Shown here in pieces: positions 55,726 to 63,350 of a stretch of DNA of 64,000 nucleotides. Origin of the DNA: Bradyrhizobium aeschynomenes (GTDB lineage Bacteria; Pseudomonadota; Alphaproteobacteria; Rhizobiales; Xanthobacteraceae); contig NZ_JABFDM010000003.1 of assembly GCF_013178945.1 (NCBI RefSeq), forward strand, positions 434,001 to 498,000, in the 5' to 3' direction. The number at the start of each line of letters is the position of its first letter. Within the stretch, counting starts at the first letter, position 1. Both the position numbers and the translations under genes were made by a program. The notes under the pieces were generated by a model. It worked only from the letters and a program-made list of their open reading frames with translations, was not told the DNA's origin and searched no databases.

Positions 55726-56400
55726 TCAGGCGGCGAGGCTGGCGGCGCGGCGCAGCGCCGGCAGCATGTCTTCCGGTTCGGGACGGCGGGTGTAGTCCGG
55801 ATTCACCTCGGCATAGAGGACGACGCCGTCCTGGCCGACGACGAAGCGGGCCGGCATCGGCAAGGTCCAGCTGGGATCACCGTTGAAGGCCGGCAGGTCG
55901 TTCTTCAGCGACTTGTAGAGCTCGATCAGATAGTCCGGCATCTCGAAACGCAGGCCGAAAGCAGCGGCGACGTCGTTATTCGGGTCCGACAGGATCGGAA
56001 AGGACAGGCTATTCTGCCGGACGGACTTGCGGCTGTTCGCCGGGTTCTGCGGCGAGATCGCGACCAGACTTGCTCCGAGTTCCTTGAACTGCGGAAGCGC
56101 TTCCTGCAGCGCCTGAAGCTCCATATTGCAATAGGGGCACCAGACACCACGGTAGAAGCTGATGACCAGCGGTCCCTTGGACAGAAGATCGTCGGACGAG
56201 ACCTTGTTGCCCTCCGAGGAGGACAGCACGAAGGGCGGCAGCTTGTCGCCCGCCTTCAGCGCGCGCTGGGCAGCACCGGAAGCGATCAACTCGGCCGTGG
56301 CGCGGCGCATCGTCTCGATGACTGCGTAGGGCACATTGTACGGCGGTTTGCCGGCTTCAAAATCGACCTTGAAGGCGTCGAGCTTGGATTGCAGGGTCAT
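55726..56400 (-). CDS. Peroxiredoxin-like (AhpC/TSA) family protein
   Basis: 224 residues from ATG at 56400; the frame upstream overlaps the next gene and is rejected. N-terminal helical part (1-60, 'SKLDAFKVDFEAGKPPYNVP'), then a thioredoxin fold with 'ISFYRGVWCPYCNMELQALQ' carrying a CxxC, 'LVAISPQNPANSRKSVRQNS', and 'LPMPARFVVGQDGVVLYAEV'. The family is annotated as peroxiredoxin-like; the CPYC pair makes a thiol-disulfide or peroxidase reaction likely. Second gene from the end of the cargo operon, between the SDR and the crotonase-fold gene. Confidence 0.88.
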   Translation of the reverse strand: MTLQSKLDAFKVDFEAGKPPYNVPYAVIETMRRATAELIASGAAQRALKAGDKLPPFVLSSSEGNKVSSDDLLSKGPLVISFYRGVWCPYCNMELQALQEALPQFKELGASLVAISPQNPANSRKSVRQNSLSFPILSDPNNDVAAAFGLRFEMPDYLIELYKSLKNDLPAFNGDPSWTLPMPARFVVGQDGVVLYAEVNPDYTRRPEPEDMLPALRRAASLAA

Positions 56401-56452
56401 GATTGTTCTCCGTGGAAAACTTGGTTTCGATGGATGATCGGGGGGAGGATGG

Positions 56453-57223
56453 TCAGCCATTGGACGCCATGGAGCGTGCAACCTCAGCGGCGCTGATGCC
56501 TTCGAGGGCCAGGCCATAGCCGGCACCTTCATCGATGATCCGGCGCAGCTTCTGGGTCAGTGCGATACGGGTGTAACGGCTCGTCAGCGGAGGCAGAGCG
56601 GCAAGGCTCTCAGCGATCTCGTGAGCACGGGCAAGCAGCCTGTCGGCCGGCACCACTTCGTTCACCGCGCCCCATTCCTTGGCGGTCTGGGCGTCGAGGA
56701 TCTGCCGGGTGAGAATGAAATAGCGGCCGCGAACGCTGCCGATGACTTCCGGCCACAGCAGGTTGACGCCGTCGCCAGGCACAATGCCGAAGTCGAAATG
56801 TGGCTTGTCCTGGAAGACGGTCTCAGGCGTGGCCAGCACGATATCGGCGAGCAGCACATATTCCGAATGCAGGAGAACGGGACCGTTCAAGGCGGCAATC
56901 AGTGGCACCTCGATGTCGAGAATGTTCATGAGGACTTTCTTGCCCTCGCGATAGATCTTGTCGTAGCCGCGCGGCGAGAAGAAATCGAAACCCTCGGGCC
57001 TGATCGCATCCATGAAGGCATCGCCGGAGCCGGTCAGGATAACGACGCGGTTGTCCGGATCTGAGCCGATCTGGTGGAAGAGCTCGACGAACTGCTCATG
57101 GGTGTGGCCATTGAAGATCAGCTTGCCACCGTCGGTGTGCAGCGCGACCTCCAGGACACCGCTTTCCGAGCGCGTCAGGCGGGCGTTGGCGAAGGAATCC
57201 TTGTAGATGTTGAAATTGGACAT
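56453..57223 (-). CDS. Crotonase-fold beta-diketone hydrolase (6-oxocamphor hydrolase-like)
   Basis: 256 residues. Automated tools would call it enoyl-CoA hydratase, but it lacks the second catalytic Glu (position equivalent to Glu164 of rat enoyl-CoA hydratase reads His in 'FQDKPHFDFGIVPGDG'). Instead His 42, His 119, His 142, Asp 151 and Glu 241 fall at exactly the spacing of His45, His122, His145, Asp154 and Glu244, the catalytic set I recall for 6-oxocamphor hydrolase. That enzyme breaks C-C bonds of cyclic beta-diketones by a retro-Claisen reaction without CoA. The substrate here is unknown. Operon with SDR, peroxiredoxin-like and GST genes. Confidence 0.8.
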   Translation of the reverse strand: MSNFNIYKDSFANARLTRSESGVLEVALHTDGGKLIFNGHTHEQFVELFHQIGSDPDNRVVILTGSGDAFMDAIRPEGFDFFSPRGYDKIYREGKKVLMNILDIEVPLIAALNGPVLLHSEYVLLADIVLATPETVFQDKPHFDFGIVPGDGVNLLWPEVIGSVRGRYFILTRQILDAQTAKEWGAVNEVVPADRLLARAHEIAESLAALPPLTSRYTRIALTQKLRRIIDEGAGYGLALEGISAAEVARSMASNG

Positions 57224-57268
57224 GATGGTTCTCCTGCTGTCTTGAACTGGATGGATGTTCGGGAAGGA

Positions 57269-57901
57269 TCAGGCGGCGGGCACGAGAGCTTCGACGCGGG
57301 CGATGGCTCGCTGGACGGCCGCGCGTGCCGCGACGTCGTCGTACCAGCGGGAAAGGTTCGGGCGGTCGTCGAGCGTTAGGCCGGGAAACTGCCGACGCCA
57401 CAGCCAGCCGAAGTGTGCGATGTCGGCGATCGAAAAATCGTCACCGGCGGCGAAGGCCTGATCGGCCAGCTTCGCCTCGAGAAGACCGAGAACGCGTGCC
57501 GCCTCGCTGGTGAAGCGGGCCTCAGCGATCGGCTGCGGCTCCGGTGACGAGCGCTTGAAGAAGCCGGCATTGCCGAAGGCGGGGCTCAAAGCTGACGCAT
57601 GAAAGAAGAGCTGCTCGAAAACCCGGGCGCGGGTGGCGCCGCTCTGTGGCAGGAGCTTGCCCGTCTTCTCTGCCAGATAGACGAGGATGGCGGCGCTTTC
57701 CGTCAGGACGAACCGCTCGCCGTCTACGTCATCGACGAGCACCGGCACCTTGCCGTTGGGATTCAGAGCAATGAAGGCCGAGTCCTTCTGCTCGCCCTTG
57801 CGGACGTTGACCGGTTTCAGCGCGTAGGCCAGCCCCATCTCTTCCAGCACAATCGGGACCTTGACGCTGTTGGGCGTGGCGAAGGCGTGAACTTCGATCA
57901 T
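57269..57901 (-). CDS. Glutathione S-transferase family protein
   Basis: 210 residues. I use ATG at 57901 (MIEVHAFATPNSVKVPIVLE), which has ggagacag eight bases upstream; ATG at 57913 is the alternative. Thioredoxin-like N-domain with 'LNPNGKVPVLVDDVDGERFV', glutathione-binding 'VLTESAAILVYLAEKTGKLL', and C-domain 'FAAGDDFSIADIAHFGWLWR'. The chain resembles bacterial YfcG/YghU-type GSTs with Asn in the thiol-binding loop ('TPNSVKVP'), which act as disulfide-bond or peroxide reductases. First gene of the cargo operon, divergent from the LysR gene. Confidence 0.9.
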   Translation of the reverse strand: MIEVHAFATPNSVKVPIVLEEMGLAYALKPVNVRKGEQKDSAFIALNPNGKVPVLVDDVDGERFVLTESAAILVYLAEKTGKLLPQSGATRARVFEQLFFHASALSPAFGNAGFFKRSSPEPQPIAEARFTSEAARVLGLLEAKLADQAFAAGDDFSIADIAHFGWLWRRQFPGLTLDDRPNLSRWYDDVAARAAVQRAIARVEALVPAA

Positions 57902-57975
57902 CTCTGTCTCCATCGGACTGTCGTTGGAGAGAGTTGTGACCATTCCTCTTATATTGCGGCAGAAGCCTTGAAGCG

Positions 57976-58008
57976 ATATTGCTTATTCCTCTGGAGAATA
58001 GGCAATAT
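57976..58008. promoter_or_regulatory. 33-bp dyad in LysR/GST divergent gap
   Basis: ATATTGCTTATTC (57976-57988), 7-nt spacer, GAATAGGCAATAT (57996-58008): 12 of 13 arm positions are complementary. It covers the LysR start codon at 58007. A partial copy (ttcctcttatattgcgg) lies about 35 bp to the left, nearer the GST start. This fits a LysR operator for autoregulation and control of the divergent operon. Confidence 0.7.
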
Positions 58009-58960
58009 GGACAGACTGCAGGCGATGGCCGCCTTCGTGCGCGTCGTGGAGACCGGCTCCTTCTCGGGAGCGGCCCGGCAGATCGGGGTCGGGCAACCGG
58101 CGATTTCGAAAACAATCGCGCAGCTTGAGGACCGGCTTCAGGTGCGGTTGCTGGTGCGCTCGACCCATGGCCTGACGCCGACGGATGCAGGGCTCCGCTT
58201 CTACGAGCGCGCCAAGACGGCGATCCACGAAGCCGACGAGGCGGAGCTGGAGGCGCGGGGCGCGGGAGCTGGCCTGACCGGTCAGCTTCGCGTCTCGGCC
58301 GCGACGACCTTCGCCAGGCTTCTGGTCGTGCCGCGGCTGCCAGAATTCCTCACCCAGCATCCCGATCTGGAGATCGACATCGTTCTCGACGACCGCGTCA
58401 TCGACCTCGTTTCCGAAGGGGTCGATATTTCATTGCGGATGGGCCAACTGTCGGATTCGTCGGCGGTGGCAAGGCGCCTTGCGAGCGGCCGCCGATCCGT
58501 CATCGCAACGCCCGCCTATCTCGAGCAGGCAGGGATTCCGGCTGTGCCAGCCGAGCTCGCGACGCATGAGGCGATCGTCTACAGCCAGCTCGAAAACAAC
58601 TGGATATTCCGAAAGGATGGCACCGAAGCATCGGTCGCAATCCGTGGCCGCGTCCGGGTCAGTGCCGCCGAAGGGATCCGCGCCGCGGTGCTCGCCGACA
58701 TGGGGCTGACGGTCAACTCCGACTGGATGTTTGCACCCGAGCTGGAAAGCGGCGTCGTCGTTCGCTTACTGAAGGACTGGGAGCTTCCACCCGTCGACCT
58801 GTGGGCGGTCTTCCCGACTGGACGGCTGGCAAGTGCCAAAGCACGGGCGTTCGCTGATTTCGTAGAAACCGCAACAAGGCAATCAGATGGCCCAATGCCG
58901 CGTCTGAGTAAGAACAAAGCCAGTGCGGCTATCGACCGCCCTGAGATCGTAATCACCTGA
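58007..58960 (+). CDS. LysR-family transcriptional regulator, divergent to cargo operon
   Basis: 317 residues from ATG 58007; the frame is open upstream only because it is antisense to the GST. HTH 'LQAMAAFVRVVETGSFSGAA', 'IGVGQPAISKTIAQLEDRLQ' and 'RSTHGLTPTDAG'; effector domain with 'LRVSAATTFARLLVVPRLPE', 'DIVLDDRVIDLVSEGVDISL' and 'MGQLSDSSAVARRLASGRRS'. It belongs to the large branch that senses quinones, reactive electrophiles or aromatics. Divergent promoter, with a long dyad over its start codon, makes the GST-diketonase-peroxiredoxin-SDR operon its likely target. Confidence 0.93.
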   Translation: MDRLQAMAAFVRVVETGSFSGAARQIGVGQPAISKTIAQLEDRLQVRLLVRSTHGLTPTDAGLRFYERAKTAIHEADEAELEARGAGAGLTGQLRVSAATTFARLLVVPRLPEFLTQHPDLEIDIVLDDRVIDLVSEGVDISLRMGQLSDSSAVARRLASGRRSVIATPAYLEQAGIPAVPAELATHEAIVYSQLENNWIFRKDGTEASVAIRGRVRVSAAEGIRAAVLADMGLTVNSDWMFAPELESGVVVRLLKDWELPPVDLWAVFPTGRLASAKARAFADFVETATRQSDGPMPRLSKNKASAAIDRPEIVIT

Positions 58961-60587
58961 CAGTTGGCCGGATGCGGGCGGCATGCTGCGCGCCCTCGCG
59001 CCATGCTTCGTCAACGGAACCGAGCACCGCAGCGACGCAATCCTGCCGGTAAGCATCAAGCACGCTAAGCTCTGTATTTTGATCTCGGCTGCTAGACGTC
59101 GTTGCTACATTCCAGTGCTGAACGGTGAGCAGATTGAGTTGTTCGACCAGCTTGGCGTCATGCAAATCGCCGGGGTGGCGCTGCCTCAGTGATCTGCATG
59201 CAGCAATCGGCTCGCGACGTCCCGTTCAGGGTCAAAGACTAAAATTCTCATGCCGAGCAAATCTCTTCTGCACAACCTCGAACAACCGGCATGGCATGGC
59301 CTTGACGGCCTTTCTCTGCCGGACCATGGGCTATCCTCCGAATGGGGTGGCGCTATGGCCGGTGTACCCCAGATAACAGGCGACTTGCCGCAGCGCCGCA
59401 AGTCGGCAGCCATGGGCTGATTGCGGACGTCGGTCACATGATCGCGACGGATCGCAATGGGGCGCTCGCGTTACGTTCGGTGCCTCGGATCATTTCCGGT
59501 CTCAACTAGAAAGCTGACTCCAAGGGGGCTCCGCCTCTTCGTCAGTCGAGCGCCTGTGCTCACAAGAATCAATAGGCGCATGGAGGCCAAGAGCCGGGAC
59601 ACAGAAGCCCAGTCAAGGCCGTGGGCCGGCTCCTCTCTGAGGGCCGCGCGCAGCGCGAGCCTGGACGGAGCTCCGTTGGTCCGGCGGCGGCCTTCCGAGC
59701 GCTCATGGCTAGGACTGTCCCAATCTGCGAACCAGTTCGCCATGCTGCGAATGGTGCCGTTCGGGACGTTGATTTTCCTCGCCTTTCATCTTCGAGCAAC
59801 TCTACGAGGTCTGCTTTGGTGCCATGCTGCTCTGAGTGAACACAAAGACATACGACCGCCGATTCTTCGCCGCGGAGAGGCGCTTTTATCTTGCCGTTGA
59901 CCCGCTCTCTGCTCGCTCCTCTCGAATCCCAGGTTGAACTACGCTCAGACACCGCGCGGTGGCTACACGAGTGGTGAGTCTCAGGCTGCATCTTTGCTGC
60001 GGCTCCGTTCGGACCATTGGCATCCGAGCGCAGGGTCTTAGCGATCTATCGAGACAAACCAGAGTGATCGAACTGCATCGGCGATGCTGTTCGTCCGCAG
60101 ATCCGAGATGGGCAGTCGGACTGCCCTCCAGCATCAATTCAACACGCACCGGTGCAGCATCGAGGAAAGCTGGTGTTAAAGCCGCACGCAAATCGCCGAT
60201 GCGGCCGGCTAAGATCGAGTGTCGATCGGCGGCAGGTCGGCAGCAACAGCGCATCGTGGCCGTTGAGGGGAGGGCTGTAGCGCGCAACGTCGCGCAATTC
60301 GGCTGTTCCGCTCTGGCTTCGGACATGCCACCTTTGCAGGACACCTGCGCGCAGGCCATGGCTCGCGAGGCTTGGTCCGCTTCCGCCAGGCGCGGGCAGA
60401 ATCGCCGCCATTCGGCACTACTGCGCGCAGGACCTCTCCGTCTGCTCTCCGCTGGGCGAGCAGGAGAGATGTGGGGCAAGCAGCTCCCCGTTCCGGCGAC
60501 CGAGGTCTGCGTCATCGCCTTGGAGCAGCCGGCTTTTCCTACGCCTCCGATCGCGCGGGGCTGAGGCACAAGGAGCAGCGTCTGATC
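58961..60587. other. 1.6-kb gene-poor stretch
   Basis: No supported gene. Many short frames exist on both strands. The two longest (59959-60564 plus, 201 codons; 59886-60698 minus, 270 codons) overlap each other antisense and both give Arg/Ser/Ala-rich chains with no domain or ribosome site. A minus-strand part (about 59890-60230) contains somewhat protein-like stretches such as 'DLRAALTPAFLDAAPVRVEL', so a decayed gene is possible. GC is intermediate between backbone and the A/T-richer island parts. Confidence 0.5.
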
Positions 60588-61634
60588 ATGACCGAGTCCA
60601 TTCCGCTCCATCCATTCGATGACGTGGAGGCGCTGGCCTGGCTGCGCTCCCAGCCCGAGGGGCGCGTGACGGTCAGTGCTGCTGAGCTCGGACGCCAATG
60701 GGGCTGGAATAGGATGCGGACCGGTCGTCGCCTGAAAGCCTGGGAGCGCGCGGGTCTAATCAGCCGTAACGCTGAAGCGATCATTGTAACGAGAACCGTA
60801 ACACCGACCGTTACGGATGGCACCACTCTCGTTACGGAGGCCGCCGGCGTCACAGGAGTGTATGGAGTGGAGGAAGCTCATCGTTCCCCGACGCGCGTCA
60901 AGTTCGCTGCTTTGATTGTGGCTCTGGCGCTGGCTTGTGTATCGGCTGCCTTTTCCATCGACGGCCTGACTGCGATCTTTGCCGGAGCCTTCTGGCCTGT
61001 CATCATCATGGGCGCCGTGCTCGAGGCCGGAAAGCTCGTGGCGGCTGCCTGGCTGACTGAGCATTGGAAGTCCGCGCCATCCCTCCTGAGGTTCGTCCTC
61101 GTCCTGATGATTGGCGTGTTGATGGGCCTGAACGCCGTTGGCGTATTCGGCTTCCTGACCCGCGCTCACCTCGACCATATGGCATCCATAGATCTCACCC
61201 TTGCCGACAGGACCGCAGACGTCGAGGCCCGCCTCGGGATGCAGAGCCGAGTGGTCACCGACATTGACCGGCGTATTGCCCAGATCGACGCGGCCATCGA
61301 CGAGGCGACGCGCCTTGGCCGGCCGGTCGGTGCGATGACGATTGCTGACCAGAGGCGTCGCGAACGTGCCGACATCGCGGCGGAACGCCAACGTGAGTCC
61401 CAGGCTCTCGCCAATCTACAGATCGAAAAAGGCAAGATTGACGCGCAACGCAGGCGTGCCGAGGTCGAGGTCGGACCAATACGATATCTCGCCGAGCTGA
61501 TTGGCATACCCGCCGCGGACTTTGAGCGAGCGGTCCGGCTGCTCACGCTGGCGCTTGTTGCCGTCCTTGATCCGATGGCAGTGGCGCTGCTGCTCGCTGC
61601 CGGAGTTCACGCCAGGCGCGCGCGTTCATTCTGA
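60588..61634 (+). CDS. Winged-helix/membrane fusion protein, unknown function
   Basis: 348 residues from ATG 60588 (aaggagcagcg upstream); the open frame before it is not coding. Residues about 12-65 form a winged-helix DNA-binding-like unit ('DVEALAWLRSQPEGRVTVSA', 'AELGRQWGWNRMRTGRRLKA', 'WERAGLISRNAEAIIV'); a linker with four TVT/VTP repeats follows; then membrane helices at about 105-125, 128-150, 160-182; a charged coiled coil (about 200-290, 'QRRRERADIAAERQRESQAL') and a last helix near 320-342. No family recognised. The combination suggests a membrane-tethered regulator or partition-type protein of an island or plasmid. Confidence 0.7.
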   Translation: MTESIPLHPFDDVEALAWLRSQPEGRVTVSAAELGRQWGWNRMRTGRRLKAWERAGLISRNAEAIIVTRTVTPTVTDGTTLVTEAAGVTGVYGVEEAHRSPTRVKFAALIVALALACVSAAFSIDGLTAIFAGAFWPVIIMGAVLEAGKLVAAAWLTEHWKSAPSLLRFVLVLMIGVLMGLNAVGVFGFLTRAHLDHMASIDLTLADRTADVEARLGMQSRVVTDIDRRIAQIDAAIDEATRLGRPVGAMTIADQRRRERADIAAERQRESQALANLQIEKGKIDAQRRRAEVEVGPIRYLAELIGIPAADFERAVRLLTLALVAVLDPMAVALLLAAGVHARRARSF

Positions 61635-61819
61635 CTTTGTGAAGGCGCGGTCTGTGAATAACTCCCCTCACTGACTGACGAAGCCTTTGATAACAAACAA
61701 GGTTGCACTATCGACAACCGAAAAATATTCACATCCCCCTTGCGCCTGATCGAGAGTCCTGCGCACATCTCTTGCCCCCCGAAAGACATGAGTTGCTTTG
61801 CTCAATGGAGAACTGCGCC

Positions 61820-61942
61820 ATGTCTGACCATCCTGAACTGCACGTCAAATTCCTGGGCCTCAGCCTCAGCGCCAAGGGCGCCATGGCTATCGGCGCCGCC
61901 ATGGTGATTGTGCTGGCCGTCTTAGGGTTCTACCGGTTCTGA
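61820..61942 (+). CDS. 40-residue membrane protein, copy 1
   Basis: ATG 61820, 40 residues: a polar front of about 19 residues (MSDHPELHVKFLGLSLSAK), one membrane helix (GAMAIGAAMVIVLAVLGFYR) and F at the end. Paralogue of the 41-residue protein at 62987-63112, with shared pattern Lx(F)LGxxxSAxGAxxIxAA and YR-F at the end. The bases before both ATGs match closely (aatggaga-ct-cgcc), including a gga ribosome core. Too short for most gene callers. Function unknown; could be a small regulator of a membrane complex, or a toxin-like peptide. Confidence 0.7.
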   Translation: MSDHPELHVKFLGLSLSAKGAMAIGAAMVIVLAVLGFYRF

Positions 61943-62000
61943 CGATCACGTTGGCCAACGTCCGATGGTGGTGAATGGGGGCTATGAAGCCCCCACCCAA

Positions 62001-62210
62001 TTATCGTCCGAAGGCGCGACGAACAGCACGGAACCCGTGGTAATAAAGTTGGCTTCTGATCGCGCCCACCGTGACCCCTAACTCGTTACCGCAGGAAAGG
62101 CACGTGATCTCGGTCGCACCGTCACATCTCCATATCCAAGCGACGAGCTGTGGTCCGCAGCGATCGCAAGTGATGGTCTTGATCTGTTTTGGTGTAAGTA
62201 CCTGTTTCAT
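62001..62210 (-). CDS. Small zinc-ribbon-like protein
   Basis: 69 residues from ATG at 62210 (ggag ribosome core in ggagaataata). Two CxxC knuckles: 'ITCDRCGPQLVAWIWRCD' and 'ITCLSCGNELGVTV', giving a zinc ribbon of about 25 residues between them, followed by a basic tail (YYHGFRAVRRAFGR). Nothing else is recognised; such proteins are common in phages and islands as small DNA- or protein-binding factors. An ACCGAT/ATCGGT dyad (62240-62257) lies 30 bp upstream and could be its operator. Confidence 0.6.
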   Translation of the reverse strand: MKQVLTPKQIKTITCDRCGPQLVAWIWRCDGATEITCLSCGNELGVTVGAIRSQLYYHGFRAVRRAFGR

Positions 62211-62239
62211 AAATATTATTCTCCTTGAAATTTGATAAT

Positions 62240-62257
62240 ACCGATGTTGGTATCGGT
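62240..62257. promoter_or_regulatory. ACCGAT-N6-ATCGGT dyad before zinc-ribbon gene
   Basis: ACCGAT (62240-62245), six bases, ATCGGT (62252-62257): a perfect 6-bp inverted repeat in an A/T-rich patch, 30-47 bp upstream of the zinc-ribbon gene start. Possible operator; no candidate regulator is named. Confidence 0.4.
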
Positions 62258-62336
62258 CTATTTAGGCGATGCTGCACCGCAGCAATTGGTCTGACGGCGA
62301 TTCTGGAAAAAAAATTTGAGGTCGGTTGACTCTTAT

Positions 62337-62351
62337 GTTCTCTTTTTGTTC
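62337..62351. promoter_or_regulatory. LexA (SOS) box, GTTC-N7-GTTC type
   Basis: GTTCTCTTTTTGTTC is an exact match to the alphaproteobacterial LexA motif GTTC-N7-GTTC (family knowledge for Rhizobiales). It is 33 bp upstream of the ATG at 62384 and just downstream of a TTGACT that could be the -35, so LexA would block the promoter. An 8-base match arises by chance about twice in 64 kb on both strands, so the placement is the main support. Confidence 0.5.
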
Positions 62352-62383
62352 TCATTGATCGGTCAGGAATCCAGGGCTGATCC

Positions 62384-62614
62384 ATGCCGACCATCGACTT
62401 CATCCGCTCGGAGATCGAGCACATGCGCACGCAGGTAAACCGCCAGCGGCGGGAGATCCTGCAGCTGCAGAAGGCGGGAATACCCACGGCGTCGGCCGAA
62501 GCGCTGCTCGAGCGCATGCTGGACAAGATCGACGCCCTGTGTGCCGAGCGAGACAAGCTGAAAGGCCAGCTTCCGCCGGCGAAGAGCAGGGTGCTTGGAG
62601 GCCGCAAATGGTGA
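62384..62614 (+). CDS. Small coiled-coil protein, first gene of LexA-box unit
   Basis: 76 residues, mostly one long helix: 'DFIRSEIEHMRTQVNRQRRE', 'ILQLQKAGIPTASAEALLER', 'MLDKIDALCAERDKLKGQLP', ending in a Lys/Arg tail. I recall proteins starting MPTIDFIR as frequent in Bradyrhizobium genomes, of unknown function. A LexA-type box stands 33 bp upstream. Its stop overlaps the next gene by 7 bp (ATGGTGA), so translation is coupled. Probable dimeric coiled-coil; no catalytic residues. Confidence 0.72.
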   Translation: MPTIDFIRSEIEHMRTQVNRQRREILQLQKAGIPTASAEALLERMLDKIDALCAERDKLKGQLPPAKSRVLGGRKW

Positions 62615-62826
62615 AGTGGTACAGCGACGAGCAGAACCCGCCGCCGATCCTGAAATCACTGCACGAGAGCAGGCGACTCCTGACCAATGAGGGGTGGTGC
62701 TATCGCCATGCCCAGGCGATCATGGTGGCGATTGACCAGTATGCCGAAGCCGCCACCGGCAACCGCGACTACTTCCTGAGCAAGCCGCATTCGATTGGCG
62801 GGAGCCGTGGGGGAGACATCCCTTAG
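62608..62826 (+). CDS. Small protein, second gene of LexA-box unit
   Basis: 72 residues from ATG 62608, overlapping the previous stop by 7 bp. Compact and aromatic: 'MVKWYSDEQNPPPILKSLHE', 'SRRLLTNEGWCYRHAQAIMV', 'AIDQYAEAATGNRDYFLSKP' with a Gly-rich tail. No family recognised. Single cysteine, no membrane helix or signal peptide. It should be expressed together with the coiled-coil protein and may bind it. Confidence 0.68.
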   Translation: MVKWYSDEQNPPPILKSLHESRRLLTNEGWCYRHAQAIMVAIDQYAEAATGNRDYFLSKPHSIGGSRGGDIP

Positions 62827-62986
62827 CAAGGCAAAAGCCGAGTTATCCACTTTTCCGCAACAAATGCGGATAGATCAGGTTACAGAAATTTTTTTTATTG
62901 CCACCGGGCGGCAAATCAGCCCTATCAACCTTGGCCCCTGAGAACTGATCCCGGCTCTCCAAGAAGTTTCAATGGAGAGCTACGCC

Positions 62987-63112
62987 ATGAGTCAGCCGCC
63001 CAAATTCCAGATCAATGTCCTTGGCTTCGATATCAGTGCTGAAGGTGCGCTGGGTATCTCAGCAGCTTGCTTCTTGGTGATCTTCCTCGTCGCTGTCTAT
63101 AGGTGGTTCTAG
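62987..63112 (+). CDS. 41-residue membrane protein, copy 2
   Basis: ATG 62987, 41 residues, polar front (MSQPPKFQINVLGFDISAEG), membrane helix (ALGISAACFLVIFLVAVYRW) and a final F. Same architecture and leader sequence as the protein at 61820-61942: both have about 20 polar residues, one helix, and a YR(W)F end. The genes are 1.0 kb apart with three unrelated genes between, so the pair is not a simple tandem duplication. Function unknown. Confidence 0.7.
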   Translation: MSQPPKFQINVLGFDISAEGALGISAACFLVIFLVAVYRWF

Positions 63113-63152
63113 CAGGGTTGACGACTTGAGCCGTTCGGCTCACGATTCGATC

Positions 63153-63350
63153 ATGCAAACAACGCGGACGGGAAAACGCGGTGGCCGCCGACCAGGCGCT
63201 GGCCGCCCTCGGCATGCAGAGCCGACCATACCGATGCGGGTGCCGGCGAGATTAGCCGAAGGTGTTCGCCACATGGTTTGGCGCCACAAGCAAGGAAAGA
63301 AGCCGCTCGTCCCGCTGATCGTCATGCCGAAGAGAAGCACGGATGAGTGA
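63153..63350 (+). CDS. Small basic protein with GRRPGAGRP motif
   Basis: 65 residues from ATG 63153 (TTG at 63126 is an alternative). The front 'GKRGGRRPGAGRPRHAEPTI' carries the RPGAGRP element common in phage and plasmid DNA-binding proteins, followed by 'MRVPARLAEGVRHMVWRHKQ' and 'KKPLVPLIVMPKR'. It is strongly basic and likely binds DNA. Its stop TGA overlaps the GTG of the RuvC-like remnant downstream, the arrangement of a phage or island replication module. Confidence 0.65.
   Translation: MQTTRTGKRGGRRPGAGRPRHAEPTIPMRVPARLAEGVRHMVWRHKQGKKPLVPLIVMPKRSTDE

Noticed and set aside
56453-57223. Label 'enoyl-CoA hydratase' for the crotonase-fold gene
   Set aside because: One of two hydratase glutamates is replaced by His, and the residue pattern fits 6-oxocamphor hydrolase instead.
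59569-59991. Minus-strand frame of 140 codons containing EQHGTKADLVELLEDERR
   Set aside because: The one helical-looking segment is short and the flanks are non-protein-like; I could not match it to any family.
59886-60698. Minus-strand frame of 270 codons
   Set aside because: Overlaps an equally open plus-strand frame and the start of the winged-helix gene; Arg/Ser/Ala-rich and without a recognised fold.
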